Shown: positions 1 to 8,764, numbered from the stretch's first letter. The stretch is DNA of 38,213 nucleotides from Mycobacterium sp. (GCA_031292665.1 JARLGR010000166.1:1-38213); one strand, 5' to 3'. The notes: generated by a model not told the origin, from the sequence alone. Made by a program: numbers and translations.

Positions 1-171
1 GGTGATTTCTGGGGTGGCGCCGGTTCGGTGGCCTGCCAGGAGTTCATCACCCAGTTGGGTCGTAACTTCCAGGTGATTTACGAGCAGGCCAACTCCCACG
101 GCCAGAAGGTGCAGAGCGCCGGCAGCAACATGGCCAGCACCGACAGCGCCGTCGGCTCCAGCTGGGCCTAA
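1..171 (+). CDS. esxN: EsxN (ESX-5 WXG100 protein), C-terminal part
   Basis: This is the 3' part of a WXG100 gene, cut by the left window edge: 56 residues then TAA. It begins GDFWGGAGSV, so the W-x-G turn of the helix-turn-helix hairpin is kept, and it ends in the characteristic TDSAVGSSWA tail of the EsxN/EsxI/EsxL (Mtb9.9) subfamily. Such proteins are about 94 residues long, so roughly 38 are missing upstream. EsxN is secreted by ESX-5 as a heterodimer with EsxM. Its position directly before espG5 and eccD5 is the standard ESX-5 arrangement and decides between the near-identical paralogues. Confidence 0.93.
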   Translation, partial: GDFWGGAGSVACQEFITQLGRNFQVIYEQANSHGQKVQSAGSNMASTDSAVGSSWA

Positions 172-183
172 CTCCGACTTCAG

Positions 184-220
184 GCGCGGCAGCACACCAC
201 AGATCGGTGTGCTGCCGCGT
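184..220 (+). terminator. Strong hairpin terminator after esxN
   Basis: A perfect 14-bp inverted repeat, CGCGGCAGCACACC (185-198) and its complement (206-219), encloses a 7-nt loop 13 nt after the esxN stop. No U-tract follows, which is usual for mycobacterial hairpin terminators. It should separate the highly expressed esx genes from espG5. Confidence 0.75.
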
Positions 221-267
221 CCTGCGGTTTCCGTGCACTTCGATTCTTGAGGACCCTTGAGGTATAG

Positions 268-1170
268 ATGGACCAACAGAGCACCCGCACCGACATCACC
301 GTCAACGTCGACGGCTTCTGGATGCTCCAGGCACTCCTGGACATCCGGCACGTCGCGCCAGAGCTGCGGTGCCGGCCATATGTATCCACCGACTCCAGCG
401 ACTGGCTCAACGACCATCCCGGAATGGCGGTGATGCGCGAGCAGGGCATCGTCGTCGGTGACGAGGTGCAGGAGCAGGTTGCCGCTCGACTGCGGGTGCT
501 CGCCGCGCCTGACCTGGAGGTCGTTGCCCTGCTGTCGCGGGGCAAGCTGCTTTACGGCGTCGTCGACGACGAGAACCACCCGCCCGGGTCGCGGGATATC
601 CCCGACAACGAGTTCCGGGTGGTCCTGGCCCGGCGCGGCCAGCATTGGGTGTCGGCGGTGCGGGTCGACAACGACATCACGGTCGACGACGTGGCCATCG
701 CCGACAGCGCCTCGATTGCGGCATTGGTCATGGACGGCCTGGAGTCGATTCACCACGCGGAACCGGCGGCGATCAACGCGGTCAACGTGCCGCTGGAGGA
801 AATGCTGGAGGCAACGAAGTCGTGGCAGGAGTCCGGTTTCAACGTCTTTTCCGGCGGTGACCTGCGGCGGATGGGTATCAGCGCCGCCACGGTGGCCGCG
901 TTGGGCCAGGCGTTGTCCGACCCGGCGGCCGAGGTTGCGGTGTACGCCCGTCAATACCGCGACGACGCCAAGGGGCCCAGCGCCTCGGTGCTGTCACTCA
1001 AGGATGGTTCGGGCGGCCGCATCGCGCTCTACCAGCAGGCGCGAACCGCGGGTTCCGGCGAAGCCTGGCTGGCGGTCTGCCCGGCGACTCCCCAGCTGGT
1101 GCAGGTGGGCATCAAGACCGTGCTCGACACGCTGCCCTACGGCGAATGGAAAACGCACCGCAGGGTGTGA
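268..1170 (+). CDS. espG5: EspG5, ESX-5 cytosolic PE/PPE chaperone
   Basis: This 300-residue protein starts at an ATG preceded by a GAGG-type ribosome site and opens MDQQSTRTDITVNVDGFWML. It has no signal peptide or membrane segment. The position between esxN and eccD5, the length and the N-terminal sequence match the EspG family. EspG5 binds the tip of the PPE subunit in PE-PPE heterodimers, keeps them soluble and brings them to the ESX-5 machine; this role is known for the family and not visible in the sequence. The PPE proteins encoded at 8765-13810 are natural candidate clients. Confidence 0.93.
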   Translation: MDQQSTRTDITVNVDGFWMLQALLDIRHVAPELRCRPYVSTDSSDWLNDHPGMAVMREQGIVVGDEVQEQVAARLRVLAAPDLEVVALLSRGKLLYGVVDDENHPPGSRDIPDNEFRVVLARRGQHWVSAVRVDNDITVDDVAIADSASIAALVMDGLESIHHAEPAAINAVNVPLEEMLEATKSWQESGFNVFSGGDLRRMGISAATVAALGQALSDPAAEVAVYARQYRDDAKGPSASVLSLKDGSGGRIALYQQARTAGSGEAWLAVCPATPQLVQVGIKTVLDTLPYGEWKTHRRV

Positions 1171-1432
1171 AACGGTCCGGCGAAACACAATTTTTACCAA
1201 TGCTTTTGCTCATAAGACGCGGCCGAGATGCGAACGCGGCATACTTCTCTAGAATCATCAGCAAATCCCAGTGTCACACGACTCTCGATCGCAAGGCGAG
1301 GCAGATGAAATCCGAATTAGTCGAGCTGCATCTCCCGGGGGACCCTAGCGCCTCGGCGAGTCGGTCGACCGCGCTTTCCGCGCAGCTGGAGGCACGGGCT
1401 TACACATTCACCACGACAGGGGGTGCAGGTCG
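1171..1432 (+). promoter_or_regulatory. espG5-eccD5 spacer with possible promoter
   Basis: This 262-bp gap is the longest in the ESX-5 block and locally less GC-rich. A TAGAAT hexamer at 1250-1255 is a good -10 candidate, with no convincing -35 upstream. A promoter here would let the membrane-complex genes be transcribed separately from espG5. A short ORF in the gap is listed separately. Confidence 0.3.
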
Positions 1433-1436
1433 ATGA
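1305..1436 (+). CDS. Possible 43-aa leader ORF coupled to eccD5
   Basis: An ATG with a GCGAGG-like site 5 nt upstream opens 43 codons (MKSELVELHLPGDPSAS...) ending in TGA at 1434-1436. That stop overlaps the eccD5 start as ATGA, the classic geometry of translational coupling. The peptide has no recognisable domain. The reading frame stays open back to 1146, inside espG5, so in GC-rich DNA it may be chance. I cannot tell from one genome whether it is translated. Confidence 0.3.
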   Translation: MKSELVELHLPGDPSASASRSTALSAQLEARAYTFTTTGGAGR

Positions 1437-2944
1437 CTGCGGTAGTTGAGGCACCACAGACTGACGTTGAGGGAATCTCACAACCTCGGGCGGTAGTGGT
1501 CGGCATCATGGCCGGCGAGGGCGTCCAGATCGGCGTCCTGCTGGACGCCAACGCCCCTGTGTCGGTGATGAACGACCCGCTGCTCAAGGTGGTCAACAGC
1601 CGGCTGAGGGAACTGGGCGAGACCCCGCTGGAGGCCACGGGACGGGGCAGGTGGGCCCTGTGCGTCGTCGACGGCACGCCACTGCGGGCGACCCAGTCTT
1701 TGACCGAGCAGGACGTCTACGACGGCGACCGGCTTTGGATTCGGTTCATTCCGGACACCGAGCACCGGTCGCAGGTCATCGAGCACATCTCCACCGCGGT
1801 CGCCGCCAACCTCAGCAAACGCTTCGCCGCGATCGACCCCGTCGTTGCGGTGCAGGTCGGCGCGTCGATGGTGGCCGTAGGCGTCACGTCCGCGTCAGCT
1901 TTGCTGGGCTGGTGGCGCTGGCACCACAACTCGTGGCTGCCGACCGTCTACGCTGCGGTGATTGCCGCGGTTATGCTGGGCGTTTCTTTGCTGCTGCTGA
2001 TGCGCGCCCAGACGGATCGGGACCGGCGCGTCGGCGACATCATGCTGCTGAGCACCCTGGCGCCCCTGTCGGTGGCCGCTGGCTCGGCGCCGCCAGGGGG
2101 AGTGGGTTCGCCGCAGGCGGTGCTGGGCTTTGGCGTGCTCACCATCGCAGCGGCGCTCGCTCTGCGTTTCACCGGACGCCGGCTGGGCCTCTACACTGCG
2201 ATCGTCACTGTCAGCTTGGTGACGGCGATCGCGGCCCTCGCCCGGATGGTCGCGAATACCAGCGCGGTGACCCTGTTCACCAGCGTCGTGCTGCTGTGCG
2301 TGTTCCTTTACCACGGCGCCCCCGCGCTGTCGCGGCGGTTGGCCGGTATCCGGCTGCCGGTCTTCCCCTCGGCGACCAGTCGGTGGGTCTTCGAGGCCCG
2401 CCCCGACCTGCCCACGACGGTGGTGCGCTCCGAGGGTGGCCCACCGGTGCTGGAGGGCCCCGCGTCGGTTCGCGACGTGCTGCTGCAAGCCGAGCGCGCC
2501 CGGTCGTTCCTGAGCGGACTTCTGGTGGGGCTGGGCGTGTTGATGGTGGTCTCGTTGACCGCGGTGTCGGATCCGCACACCGGGCAGCGCTGGCTGCCGC
2601 TCATGCTGGCCGGTTTCAGCGCAGGCTTCCTGATGCTCCGCGGCCGCTCTTATGTCGACCGCTGGCAGGCGATCACCCTGGCCGTGACCTCCGTGCTGAT
2701 CGTCGTCGCGATCGCCGTCCGGTACGCGCTCGTCTTGCAGTCACCGCTGGCGGTGTCCATCAGCGTTGCGATCCTGGTCCTGCTGCCGGCGGCGGGTCTC
2801 ACGGCCGCGGCCTTGGTGCCCAACACCATCTACAGCCCGTTGTTCCGCAAGCTGGTGGAATGGGTCGAATACCTCTGCCTCATGCCGATCTTCCCGCTGG
2901 GATTGTGGTTGATGAACGTTTATGCAGCTATCCGATACCGCTAG
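1433..2944 (+). CDS. eccD5: EccD5, ESX-5 polytopic membrane channel component
   Basis: A 503-residue protein, the usual EccD5 length. Residues about 17-110 form the hydrophilic, ubiquitin-like N-terminal domain (RAVVVGIMAGEGVQIGVLLD). From about residue 140 onward come roughly eleven hydrophobic helices, ending near [23 protein letters not shown]. Two EccD copies per protomer form the vestibule of the type VII inner-membrane complex with EccB, EccC and EccE. The start follows an AGGGGG ribosome site. The 3' end overlaps mycP5 by 23 bp, so the two are likely co-translated. The eccB5/eccC5 genes lie outside the window. Confidence 0.95.
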   Translation: MTAVVEAPQTDVEGISQPRAVVVGIMAGEGVQIGVLLDANAPVSVMNDPLLKVVNSRLRELGETPLEATGRGRWALCVVDGTPLRATQSLTEQDVYDGDRLWIRFIPDTEHRSQVIEHISTAVAANLSKRFAAIDPVVAVQVGASMVAVGVTSASALLGWWRWHHNSWLPTVYAAVIAAVMLGVSLLLLMRAQTDRDRRVGDIMLLSTLAPLSVAAGSAPPGGVGSPQAVLGFGVLTIAAALALRFTGRRLGLYTAIVTVSLVTAIAALARMVANTSAVTLFTSVVLLCVFLYHGAPALSRRLAGIRLPVFPSATSRWVFEARPDLPTTVVRSEGGPPVLEGPASVRDVLLQAERARSFLSGLLVGLGVLMVVSLTAVSDPHTGQRWLPLMLAGFSAGFLMLRGRSYVDRWQAITLAVTSVLIVVAIAVRYALVLQSPLAVSISVAILVLLPAAGLTAAALVPNTIYSPLFRKLVEWVEYLCLMPIFPLGLWLMNVYAAIRYR

Positions 2945-4706
2945 TCGCATGCCGTGGCGTGGTCGCGCTTTCCGCGCGACCATCGCCGCGCTTTTGCTTG
3001 CGTCGGGCTCTTTAGCCGGTTTGCCGCCGGCGTACGCGATTTCGCCGCCGACGATCGACCCGGCCGCGGTGCCGCCGGACGGTCCACCGGGGCCGCCGGC
3101 GCCGATGAAGCAGAACTCGTACTGCACCGAGGTGGGGGTCCTGCCGGGCACCGACTTCCGGTTGCCGCCGAAGTACATGGAAATGCTGAACCTGCAGGAG
3201 GCGTGGCAGTTCGGCCGCGGCGCCGGGCAGAAGGTCGCCGTCATCGACACCGGTGTCACGCCGCACCCGAGGTTTCCGCACCTGATACCCGGCGGCGACT
3301 ATGTCATGGGCGGCGACGGCCTGTCGGACTGTGACGCCCACGGCACCATCGTCGCGTCGATGATCGGCGCGGCCCCGGCCAGCGGCGCGGCGGCCCCACC
3401 CGCGGGACCGCGCAAGCCGGTCACCATCCCCACCACCGAGCCGCCCCCCAAAGCGCCGCCGCCGCAGACGGTGACGCTGTCCCCCCTGCCGCAGACCATC
3501 ACGATGGTGCCCCCTTCGCCGCCCGAGCAGAACGGGCCACCCGGCGCGGCGGTTCCGCCGGGACCGCAACCGGGCGCACCGGGCGCACCGGGCGCACCGG
3601 GGGCAGCCAACCACGGCGGTGGCACGGTGACGATTCCGAGCTACTCCGGTGGGGGACACGTCGTCACCATCGACAACCCGCGCCCGCAGGATCCGCCCAA
3701 GCCGGCGGGGCCGCCGCAGGCCCCGGACGCCTACAGCGGGATTGCCCCCGATGTCGACATCGTCTCGATCCGGCAGTCCAGTCAGGCCTTCGGCCTCAAA
3801 GACGCCTACACCGGCGATGAGGATCCGCAGACGCGGGCGAAGATCGACGACGTCGAGACCATGGCGCGGGCGATCGTGCACGCCGCCAACATGGGCGCTT
3901 CGGTGATCAACATCTCGGACGTGACCTGCATGAGCGCGCGCAACATCATCGACCAGCGCACGCTGGGCGCCGCGGTGCGTTACGCGGCGGTCGACAAGAA
4001 CGCCGTCATCGTGGCCGCGGCCGGCGACACCAGCAAGAAGGACTGCAAGCAGAACCCCGCGTTCGATCCCATGCAGCCCCAGGATCCGCGCGATTGGAGC
4101 GGTGTCACCACGGTGGTGACGCCGTCCTGGTTCAGCGACTATGTCCTGACCGTCGGGGCGGTCGACACCGACGGTCGCCCGCTTACCCAAGGCGGTCAGG
4201 GGCAGGGTTCGACGAGTGTCGCCGGCCCGTGGGTGGGGATCGCCGCGCCCGGGACCGACGTCATCGGGCTCTCACCCCGGGACGACGCCCTGATCAACGC
4301 GATCGACGGCCCGGACAACACGCTGCTGGTGCCGGCCGGCACCAGCTTCTCGACAGCGATCGTGTCCGGCGTTGCCGCTCTGGTCCGAGCCAAATACCCG
4401 CAGCTATCGGCGTTCCAGGTCATCAACCGGTTGGAACACACCGCCAGGGCGCCGGCGCGCGGCGTGGATAACCAGGTCGGCCACGGCATCATCGACCCGG
4501 TAGCGGCGCTGACCTGGGACGTACCTGATGGTCCGGCAAAGCCGCCGCAGCAACTGTCGGCGCCTCTGAACCTTCCTAAACCGGCCCCGCGCCGCGATAT
4601 GGTGCCAGTGTGGGTGGCCGCCGGAGGGCTAACCGGGGCACTACTGATCGCCGGGGCGGTGTTCGGTACAACAACGCTGATGAAGCGATCGCGGAAGCAG
4701 CAATAA
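2922..4706 (+). CDS. mycP5: MycP5, ESX-5 subtilisin-like mycosin protease
   Basis: This 594-residue mycosin has an N-terminal signal peptide ending near PPAYA (residue 39), a subtilase domain and one C-terminal membrane helix (about 560-585) followed by a basic tail. The catalytic triad is readable: D109 in VIDTGV, H140 in DAHGT and S475 in GTSFS. A Pro/Gly-rich loop of about 100 residues (150-250) interrupts the catalytic domain, as in other mycosins, and includes a PGA repeat. Where most subtilases have the AGN oxyanion Asn, this one has D369 (AAAGDTSKK). MycP is anchored on the periplasmic side and stabilises the ESX complex. An in-frame ATG at 2949 is an alternative start. Confidence 0.95.
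   Translation: MQLSDTASRMPWRGRAFRATIAALLLASGSLAGLPPAYAISPPTIDPAAVPPDGPPGPPAPMKQNSYCTEVGVLPGTDFRLPPKYMEMLNLQEAWQFGRGAGQKVAVIDTGVTPHPRFPHLIPGGDYVMGGDGLSDCDAHGTIVASMIGAAPASGAAAPPAGPRKPVTIPTTEPPPKAPPPQTVTLSPLPQTITMVPPSPPEQNGPPGAAVPPGPQPGAPGAPGAPGAANHGGGTVTIPSYSGGGHVVTIDNPRPQDPPKPAGPPQAPDAYSGIAPDVDIVSIRQSSQAFGLKDAYTGDEDPQTRAKIDDVETMARAIVHAANMGASVINISDVTCMSARNIIDQRTLGAAVRYAAVDKNAVIVAAAGDTSKKDCKQNPAFDPMQPQDPRDWSGVTTVVTPSWFSDYVLTVGAVDTDGRPLTQGGQGQGSTSVAGPWVGIAAPGTDVIGLSPRDDALINAIDGPDNTLLVPAGTSFSTAIVSGVAALVRAKYPQLSAFQVINRLEHTARAPARGVDNQVGHGIIDPVAALTWDVPDGPAKPPQQLSAPLNLPKPAPRRDMVPVWVAAGGLTGALLIAGAVFGTTTLMKRSRKQQ
3571..3606 (+). repeat. Four-copy 9-bp tandem repeat inside mycP5
   Basis: Three exact copies of CGGGCGCAC and a diverged fourth (CGGGGGCAG) encode a short Pro-Gly-Ala run in the proline-rich loop of MycP5. 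Whole-codon units keep frame, so copy-number change would alter only loop length. Confidence 0.85.
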
Positions 4707-4725
4707 GGGCGGAGCAGCAATAGCA

Positions 4726-5925
4726 ATGAAGGCTCAGCGCAGTTTTGGGTTGTCTTTGTCGTGGTCGCGGGTGACTGCGGTGTTTCTGGTCGACATCTTG
4801 ATACTGGTGGTCGCCAGTCACTGCCCGGAGTCGTGGCAAGGCGAACATCGCATCGCGTTCTGGGTGGGCGTCGGCCTCGCGGTGCTCGTCACGCTGCTGT
4901 CGTTGGTCACCCACCACGGCCTCACGGTGACCTCGGGGTTGGCCTCGTGGCTGTGGGACTGGTCCGCCGATCCCGGCTCCTCGCTGGCCGCGGGGTGCAC
5001 GCCTGCGGTCGATTACCAGCGCAAGTTCGGACGCGACAAAGTGGGGGTCCGGGGGTATGAAGGCCGCCTGGTCACCGTCATCGCGGTGGACGGAGGTGAG
5101 GACGACCCGTCGGGGCGCCATCGCCATCGGACCTTGCCCGCCGCCACCCTGCTCGTGCAGGCAGTCGCGGCCGGCCTGCGGCAGTTCGATGTTCACCTCG
5201 ACGGCATCGACATCGTCTCAGTGAAGGTTCGCCGCGGGGGCAACGCGGCCGAGCTGTCCAAACTGGATGACTGGGGTCCCGAGGAGTGGGCGCTGGTCGG
5301 TGACCAGCCTGCCTCGTATGTGCGCCGCACCTGGCTGGTATTGCGGATGAACCCGCAACGCAACGTCGCCGCGGTGGCGGCCCGCGATTCGCTCGCGTCG
5401 ACGCTGGTGGCGGCGACCGAGCGGCTGGCCCAAGACCTCGACGGCCACCAGTGCGCGGCCCGGCCGTTGACCGCCGACGAGCTCGCCGAGGTCGACAAGG
5501 CCGTGCTCGCCGACCTGGAGCCGACGTGGAGCCGCCCCGGTTGGCGCCACCTCAAGCATTTCAACGGGTTCGCCACCAGCTTCTGGTTGACGCCGTCCGA
5601 CGTCAACACCGAGACGCTGGAGGACCTCTTCCGGCCCGACACCGACGCCACCGTGCTGACGATCCGTCTCGTCAGTGAGGGTGGCCGACCGTACGTGTCG
5701 GCGTGGGTGCGCTACCACAGCGACGGCCGGCTGCCCAGGGAAGTCTCCGCGGGGCTCAACGGGCTCACGGGCCGCCAGTTGGCCGCGGTGCGCGCCAGCC
5801 TGCCCGCCCCCACGATCCGCTCGCCGCTGATCGTGCCAAGCCGTGCATTGCACGACGACGATGAGCTGGTCCTGTCTGTCGGTCAGGTGCCGGAGAGCTC
5901 AACGGGCGCGCCCGTTACGCGATGA
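4726..5925 (+). CDS. eccE5: EccE5, ESX-5 membrane complex component
   Basis: A 399-residue protein beginning 19 bp after mycP5 with an AGGGCGGAG ribosome site. Two hydrophobic helices near the N-terminus (about residues 10-30 and 44-65) are followed by a soluble domain of some 300 residues. This is the EccE layout: the protein sits at the periphery of the type VII inner-membrane complex. Its stop overlaps the eccA5 start as ATGA, implying translational coupling. Identification rests on layout and position, since EccE sequences diverge strongly between ESX systems. Confidence 0.92.
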   Translation: MKAQRSFGLSLSWSRVTAVFLVDILILVVASHCPESWQGEHRIAFWVGVGLAVLVTLLSLVTHHGLTVTSGLASWLWDWSADPGSSLAAGCTPAVDYQRKFGRDKVGVRGYEGRLVTVIAVDGGEDDPSGRHRHRTLPAATLLVQAVAAGLRQFDVHLDGIDIVSVKVRRGGNAAELSKLDDWGPEEWALVGDQPASYVRRTWLVLRMNPQRNVAAVAARDSLASTLVAATERLAQDLDGHQCAARPLTADELAEVDKAVLADLEPTWSRPGWRHLKHFNGFATSFWLTPSDVNTETLEDLFRPDTDATVLTIRLVSEGGRPYVSAWVRYHSDGRLPREVSAGLNGLTGRQLAAVRASLPAPTIRSPLIVPSRALHDDDELVLSVGQVPESSTGAPVTR

Positions 5926-7754
5926 CGCGGTCGCAATCAACCGCTGAGGACGCCCGCAACGCACTGGTGGCCGGACTGCTGGCATCGGGTATCTCTGTCA
6001 ACGGCCTGCAACCCAGCCACAACCCACAGGTTGCGTCGCAGATGTTCAACACCGCGACCACCCTGGATCCCGGCATGTGCGACGCGTGGCTGGCGCGGGT
6101 GCTGGCGGGGGAGCAGAGCATCGAGGTGCTCGCCGGAGCCTGGGCGACGGTCAGGACGTTCGGCTGGGAGACCCGCCGCCTCGGCGTCACGGATCTGCAG
6201 TTCCGTCCGGAGGTCTCCGACGGCCTGTTCCTGCGACTGGCGATCACCAGCGTGGAGTCGCTCGCGTGCACCTACGCCGCCGCCCTCGCCGAGGCGAAAC
6301 GCTACGAGGAGGCGTCGAGGCTGCTGGACAGCGTAGAACCGCGCCACCCGTTCGAGGAGGAACTGTTCGACTACGTGCGGGGCGTGCTGTTCTTCCGCAC
6401 CGGACGCTGGCCGGACGTGCTGCTGCAGTTTCCCGAGGGAAAGCAATGGCGTCAGCCCGAACTGAAGGCCGCGGGCGCGGCGATGGCCACCACCGCGCTG
6501 GCATCGCTGGGCGTCTTCGAGGAGGCCTTCCGGCGCGGCCAGGACGCCGTCGAGGGTGACCGGGTCCCGGGCGCGGCCAACATCGCGCTCTACACCCAGG
6601 GCATGTGCCTGCGGCACGTCGGACGCGAGGAAGAGGCCGTCGAGCTGCTGCGCCGGGTGTATTCGCGGGATCCGAAGTTCGCCCCGGCCCGGGAGGCGTT
6701 GGACAACCCCAACTATCGGCTGATACTGACCGACCCGGAGACGATCGAGGCCCGCACCGACCCGTGGGACCCGGACAGCGCGCCGACCCGGGCGCAGACC
6801 GAGGCCGCTCGCCACGCCGTAGAGGCCGCCCAATATCTGGCCGAAGGTGATGCCGAGCTCAACGCGATGCTGGGCATGGAACGGGCCAAGCGTGAAATCA
6901 AACTGATCAAGTCGACCACCAAGGTCAATCTGGCCCGCGCCAAGATGGGCCTCCCGGTGCCGGTGACCTCGCGGCACACCTTGCTGTTCGGGCCGCCGGG
7001 AACCGGCAAGACGTCGGTGGCGCGCGCTTTCTCCAAGCAACTGTGCGGGTTGACCGTGTTGCGCAAGCCGCTTGTGGTGGAGACGAGCCGCACCAAGCTG
7101 CTGGGCCGCTACATGGCCGACGCCGAGAAGAACACTGAGGAGATGCTCGAGGGGGCACTGGGCGGAGCGGTCTTCTTCGACGAGATGCACACCCTGCACG
7201 AGACGGGCTACTCCCAGGGCGACCCCTACGGCAACGCGATCATCAACACATTGCTGCTCTACATGGAGAATCATCGCGACGAACTCGTCGTCTTCGGCGC
7301 GGGCTATGCCAAGGCCATGGATAAGATGCTCGAGGTGAATCAGGGTCTGCGCCGGCGCTTTTCGACCGTCATCGAGTTCTTCAGCTACACCCCGGAAGAG
7401 CTTGTCGCACTGACAAAGCTGATGGGGCGGGAGAACGAGGACATCATCACCGACGCCGACGCCGAGGTGCTGTTGCCGTCGTACACCAGGTTCTACCTCG
7501 ACGAGAGCTATTCGGAGGACGGGGACCTGATCCGCGGCATCGACACGCTCGGCAATGCCGGGTTTGTGCGAAACGTGGTGGAGAAGGCCCGCGACCACCG
7601 GAGCTTCCGCCTGGACGACGAGGACCTTGATGAGGTGCTGGCCAGCGATCTCACCGACTTCAGCCAGGCTCAGCTGATGCGATTCACGCAACTGACCCGC
7701 GAAGACCTCGCCGAGGGCCTCAGCGCGGCAGTCGCCGAGAAAAAGTCGGGTTAG
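5922..7754 (+). CDS. eccA5: EccA5, ESX-5 cytosolic AAA+ ATPase
   Basis: A 610-residue CbxX/CfqX-type AAA+ protein. Residues 1 to about 280 form a TPR-like helical domain rich in Ala, Leu and Arg. The ATPase domain follows, with Walker A GPPGTGKT (357-364, K363) and Walker B VFFDEMH (D420, E421). EccA proteins are hexameric cytosolic ATPases thought to separate EspG chaperones from substrates or aid their delivery. The 4-bp overlap with eccE5 places it last in the eccD5-mycP5-eccE5-eccA5 transcription unit. No clear terminator hairpin follows. Confidence 0.96.
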   Translation: MTRSQSTAEDARNALVAGLLASGISVNGLQPSHNPQVASQMFNTATTLDPGMCDAWLARVLAGEQSIEVLAGAWATVRTFGWETRRLGVTDLQFRPEVSDGLFLRLAITSVESLACTYAAALAEAKRYEEASRLLDSVEPRHPFEEELFDYVRGVLFFRTGRWPDVLLQFPEGKQWRQPELKAAGAAMATTALASLGVFEEAFRRGQDAVEGDRVPGAANIALYTQGMCLRHVGREEEAVELLRRVYSRDPKFAPAREALDNPNYRLILTDPETIEARTDPWDPDSAPTRAQTEAARHAVEAAQYLAEGDAELNAMLGMERAKREIKLIKSTTKVNLARAKMGLPVPVTSRHTLLFGPPGTGKTSVARAFSKQLCGLTVLRKPLVVETSRTKLLGRYMADAEKNTEEMLEGALGGAVFFDEMHTLHETGYSQGDPYGNAIINTLLLYMENHRDELVVFGAGYAKAMDKMLEVNQGLRRRFSTVIEFFSYTPEELVALTKLMGRENEDIITDADAEVLLPSYTRFYLDESYSEDGDLIRGIDTLGNAGFVRNVVEKARDHRSFRLDDEDLDEVLASDLTDFSQAQLMRFTQLTREDLAEGLSAAVAEKKSG

Positions 7755-8080
7755 CCCGTCTCTTCGCGCACGGCCCGGCCAGCTCATCGTTGCGTCGCGT
7801 GACCAGCGCTTCGCGAAAGCCGTTGCACACTCGTCGAATAACCAGACCCAGCCTCGCACTGGTGGCACCGAGGCGCAGGACGGACGGATATGACGGGCTT
7901 GCCGCTGCCCCGGTTCACGGGAGCATGAGTTTCTCTGTCTGGCAGCGATTTTGGCGAATCCACTGGGTAGCACCGAGGCGTCAGCGCAATGTGCCGCGAC
8001 GTGGCGGTCAAGTGAATTGTTGCGACCGTGTCGCAGTTAGGCTTGACTCACCTACTCGCGGGTGCCACGATGTCTTTAGC
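7755..8080 (+). promoter_or_regulatory. Non-coding stretch with the likely M-box promoter
   Basis: There is no credible gene here. A TAGGCT hexamer at 8038-8043 is a good -10, with a loose TTGTTG at 8017-8022 as -35. Between them is a perfect dyad, GCGAC-CGT-GTCGC (8022-8034), a possible operator. Transcription would start near 8050, just before the riboswitch. The remnants of lppT and PPE28-30 found here in M. tuberculosis were not seen. Confidence 0.45.
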
Positions 8081-8250
8081 AAGCACCTCGCTAGGTGAGG
8101 CGTCTGCACGGATACAGGCCACTGACCTCGAACGTCGAAAGACGCCCAGGGTCAGGACAGCTCTTCCCGGCTTAAGGGTTGAGCCCAAGTGGCTTCCGAT
8201 TAGATTCGGATACGCCGTGTGGTGCCAAAGCTCTGACGAGAGGGGTGCGA
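8081..8250 (+). ncRNA. M-box (ykoK) Mg2+-sensing riboswitch aptamer
   Basis: Read as RNA, the segment carries the ordered conserved blocks of the M-box family: CTAGGTGAGGC (from 8091), GGATACAGGCCACTG, the AACGTCGAAAGACGCC hairpin, GGGTCAGGACAG, CTTAAGG, and a closing GCCAAAGCTCTGACGAG. These match in order and spacing my memory of the Bacillus mgtE leader. The outer stem can form between GCACCTCG (8083-8090) and the CGAG...GTGC side near 8237-8249. M-box RNAs fold on Mg2+ and switch off Mg2+-uptake genes. M. tuberculosis has one upstream of PE20, the same place relative to PPE31 and mgtC. Confidence 0.88.
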
Positions 8251-8333
8251 AGCCCGGTTTTCGCGTCTGGGCTCTCCTCCCCGCGTGCGTGTTGTGGCAT
8301 CCCCGTGTGCCCAGACCGTGAGGAGGTGAGAGC
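8251..8333 (+). promoter_or_regulatory. M-box expression platform hiding a ribosome site
   Basis: GCTCTCCTCC (8271-8280) can pair with GGAG-gt-GAGAGC (8322-8333), giving about 10 bp with a 2-nt bulge. That buries the very strong AGGAGGTGAG ribosome site of the leader ORF. The competing hairpin AGCCC (8251-8255) with GGGCT (8269-8273) uses three of the same bases, so the two are mutually exclusive. This is the expected layout of a switch acting on translation of the leader. Pairings were found by eye, without energies. Confidence 0.5.
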
Positions 8334-8336
8334 GAA

Positions 8337-8417
8337 ATGAGTCCCGACGATAGTCCGTATCCGAGATCGATGACCGTTTCGTTGCGATCCGGCCTCGGCT
8401 CACTCTCCGCAGCCTAA
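8337..8417 (+). CDS. MgtL-like 26-aa leader peptide of the mgtC operon
   Basis: An ATG 6 nt after AGGAGGTGAG opens a 26-codon ORF ending in TAA. The peptide starts MSPDDSPYPR, with prolines at 3, 7 and 9. From memory, Salmonella MgtL starts MEPDPTPLPR, so the two share M-x-P-D-x-x-P-x-P-R. MgtL sits in the leader of a Mg2+ transporter gene; low Mg2+ and its acidic/proline start destabilise the translating ribosome and release downstream expression. Here the ORF lies between an M-box and a unit ending in mgtC. The gene is too short to confirm by composition; the ribosome site and location are the main support. Confidence 0.6.
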   Translation: MSPDDSPYPRSMTVSLRSGLGSLSAA

Positions 8418-8439
8418 ATTCGCTCTCCCGCAGGGGTTC

Positions 8440-8470
8440 ACCCGCACGCTCCCATTATTCGGGCGTGGGT
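8440..8470 (+). promoter_or_regulatory. Hairpin between leader ORF and PE gene
   Basis: ACCCgcACGCtCCC (8440-8453) can pair with GGGCGTGGGT (8461-8470) around the loop ATTATTC, giving 10 bp with two bulges. It begins 22 nt after the leader-peptide stop and is not followed by a T-run. It could act as an attenuator responding to ribosomes on the leader, but this is inference from position. Confidence 0.35.
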
Positions 8471-8543
8471 TAGGCGCGCGCGCAAAGTGGCCGATGGAGT
8501 CGCCCAGTGACCCAAGGATTTGATTTCCGTGAGGAGAAGTCCC

Positions 8544-8762
8544 ATGCCGTTTAAGATTACGCATCCAGCTACGGCTACGCGCCGTTTGACCGGGATCGGA
8601 TCCGGCATGGGCGCACCGGGTGCGGTATCGCGTTTGATCGCAACGCGATTCAGTGTTCTTTCCGCCACTTACCGAGTGATGAGTACGCAAGTGATGGCCG
8701 TTCACGAGTATGCGGCCACCGAAATCGACAATAAGATCGCCGCTCGCCAGGGAGGGGGCTGA
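8544..8762 (+). CDS. Shortened PE-family protein (PE20 position)
   Basis: A 72-residue ORF starts at ATG after GGAGAAG and ends 2 bp before the PPE31-like gene. It aligns by eye with a roughly 99-residue PE domain: MPFKITHP for MSFVTTQP, LTGIGSGMGA for LQGIGSALNA, VSRLIATRF for VSALTAAQF, and YAATE near the end. About 17 residues around the inter-helix turn and about 12 before YAATE are missing, and the Pro-Glu motif is Pro-Ala. The YxxxE secretion motif (Y56, E60) survives. Third codon positions are less GC-rich than in neighbours. It may be a functional mini-PE or a decaying gene still in frame. Confidence 0.6.
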   Translation: MPFKITHPATATRRLTGIGSGMGAPGAVSRLIATRFSVLSATYRVMSTQVMAVHEYAATEIDNKIAARQGGG

Positions 8763-8764
8763 CC

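Noticed and set aside
3012..4190. 392-codon minus-strand frame opposite mycP5
   Set aside because: It is a shadow of the protease gene, extended because the proline-rich loop lacks stops on both strands.
5937..7973. 678-codon open frame on the minus strand opposite eccA5
   Set aside because: It mirrors eccA5, which has clear AAA+ motifs; the minus-strand product is Arg/Gln/His-rich without any domain, a typical high-GC shadow.
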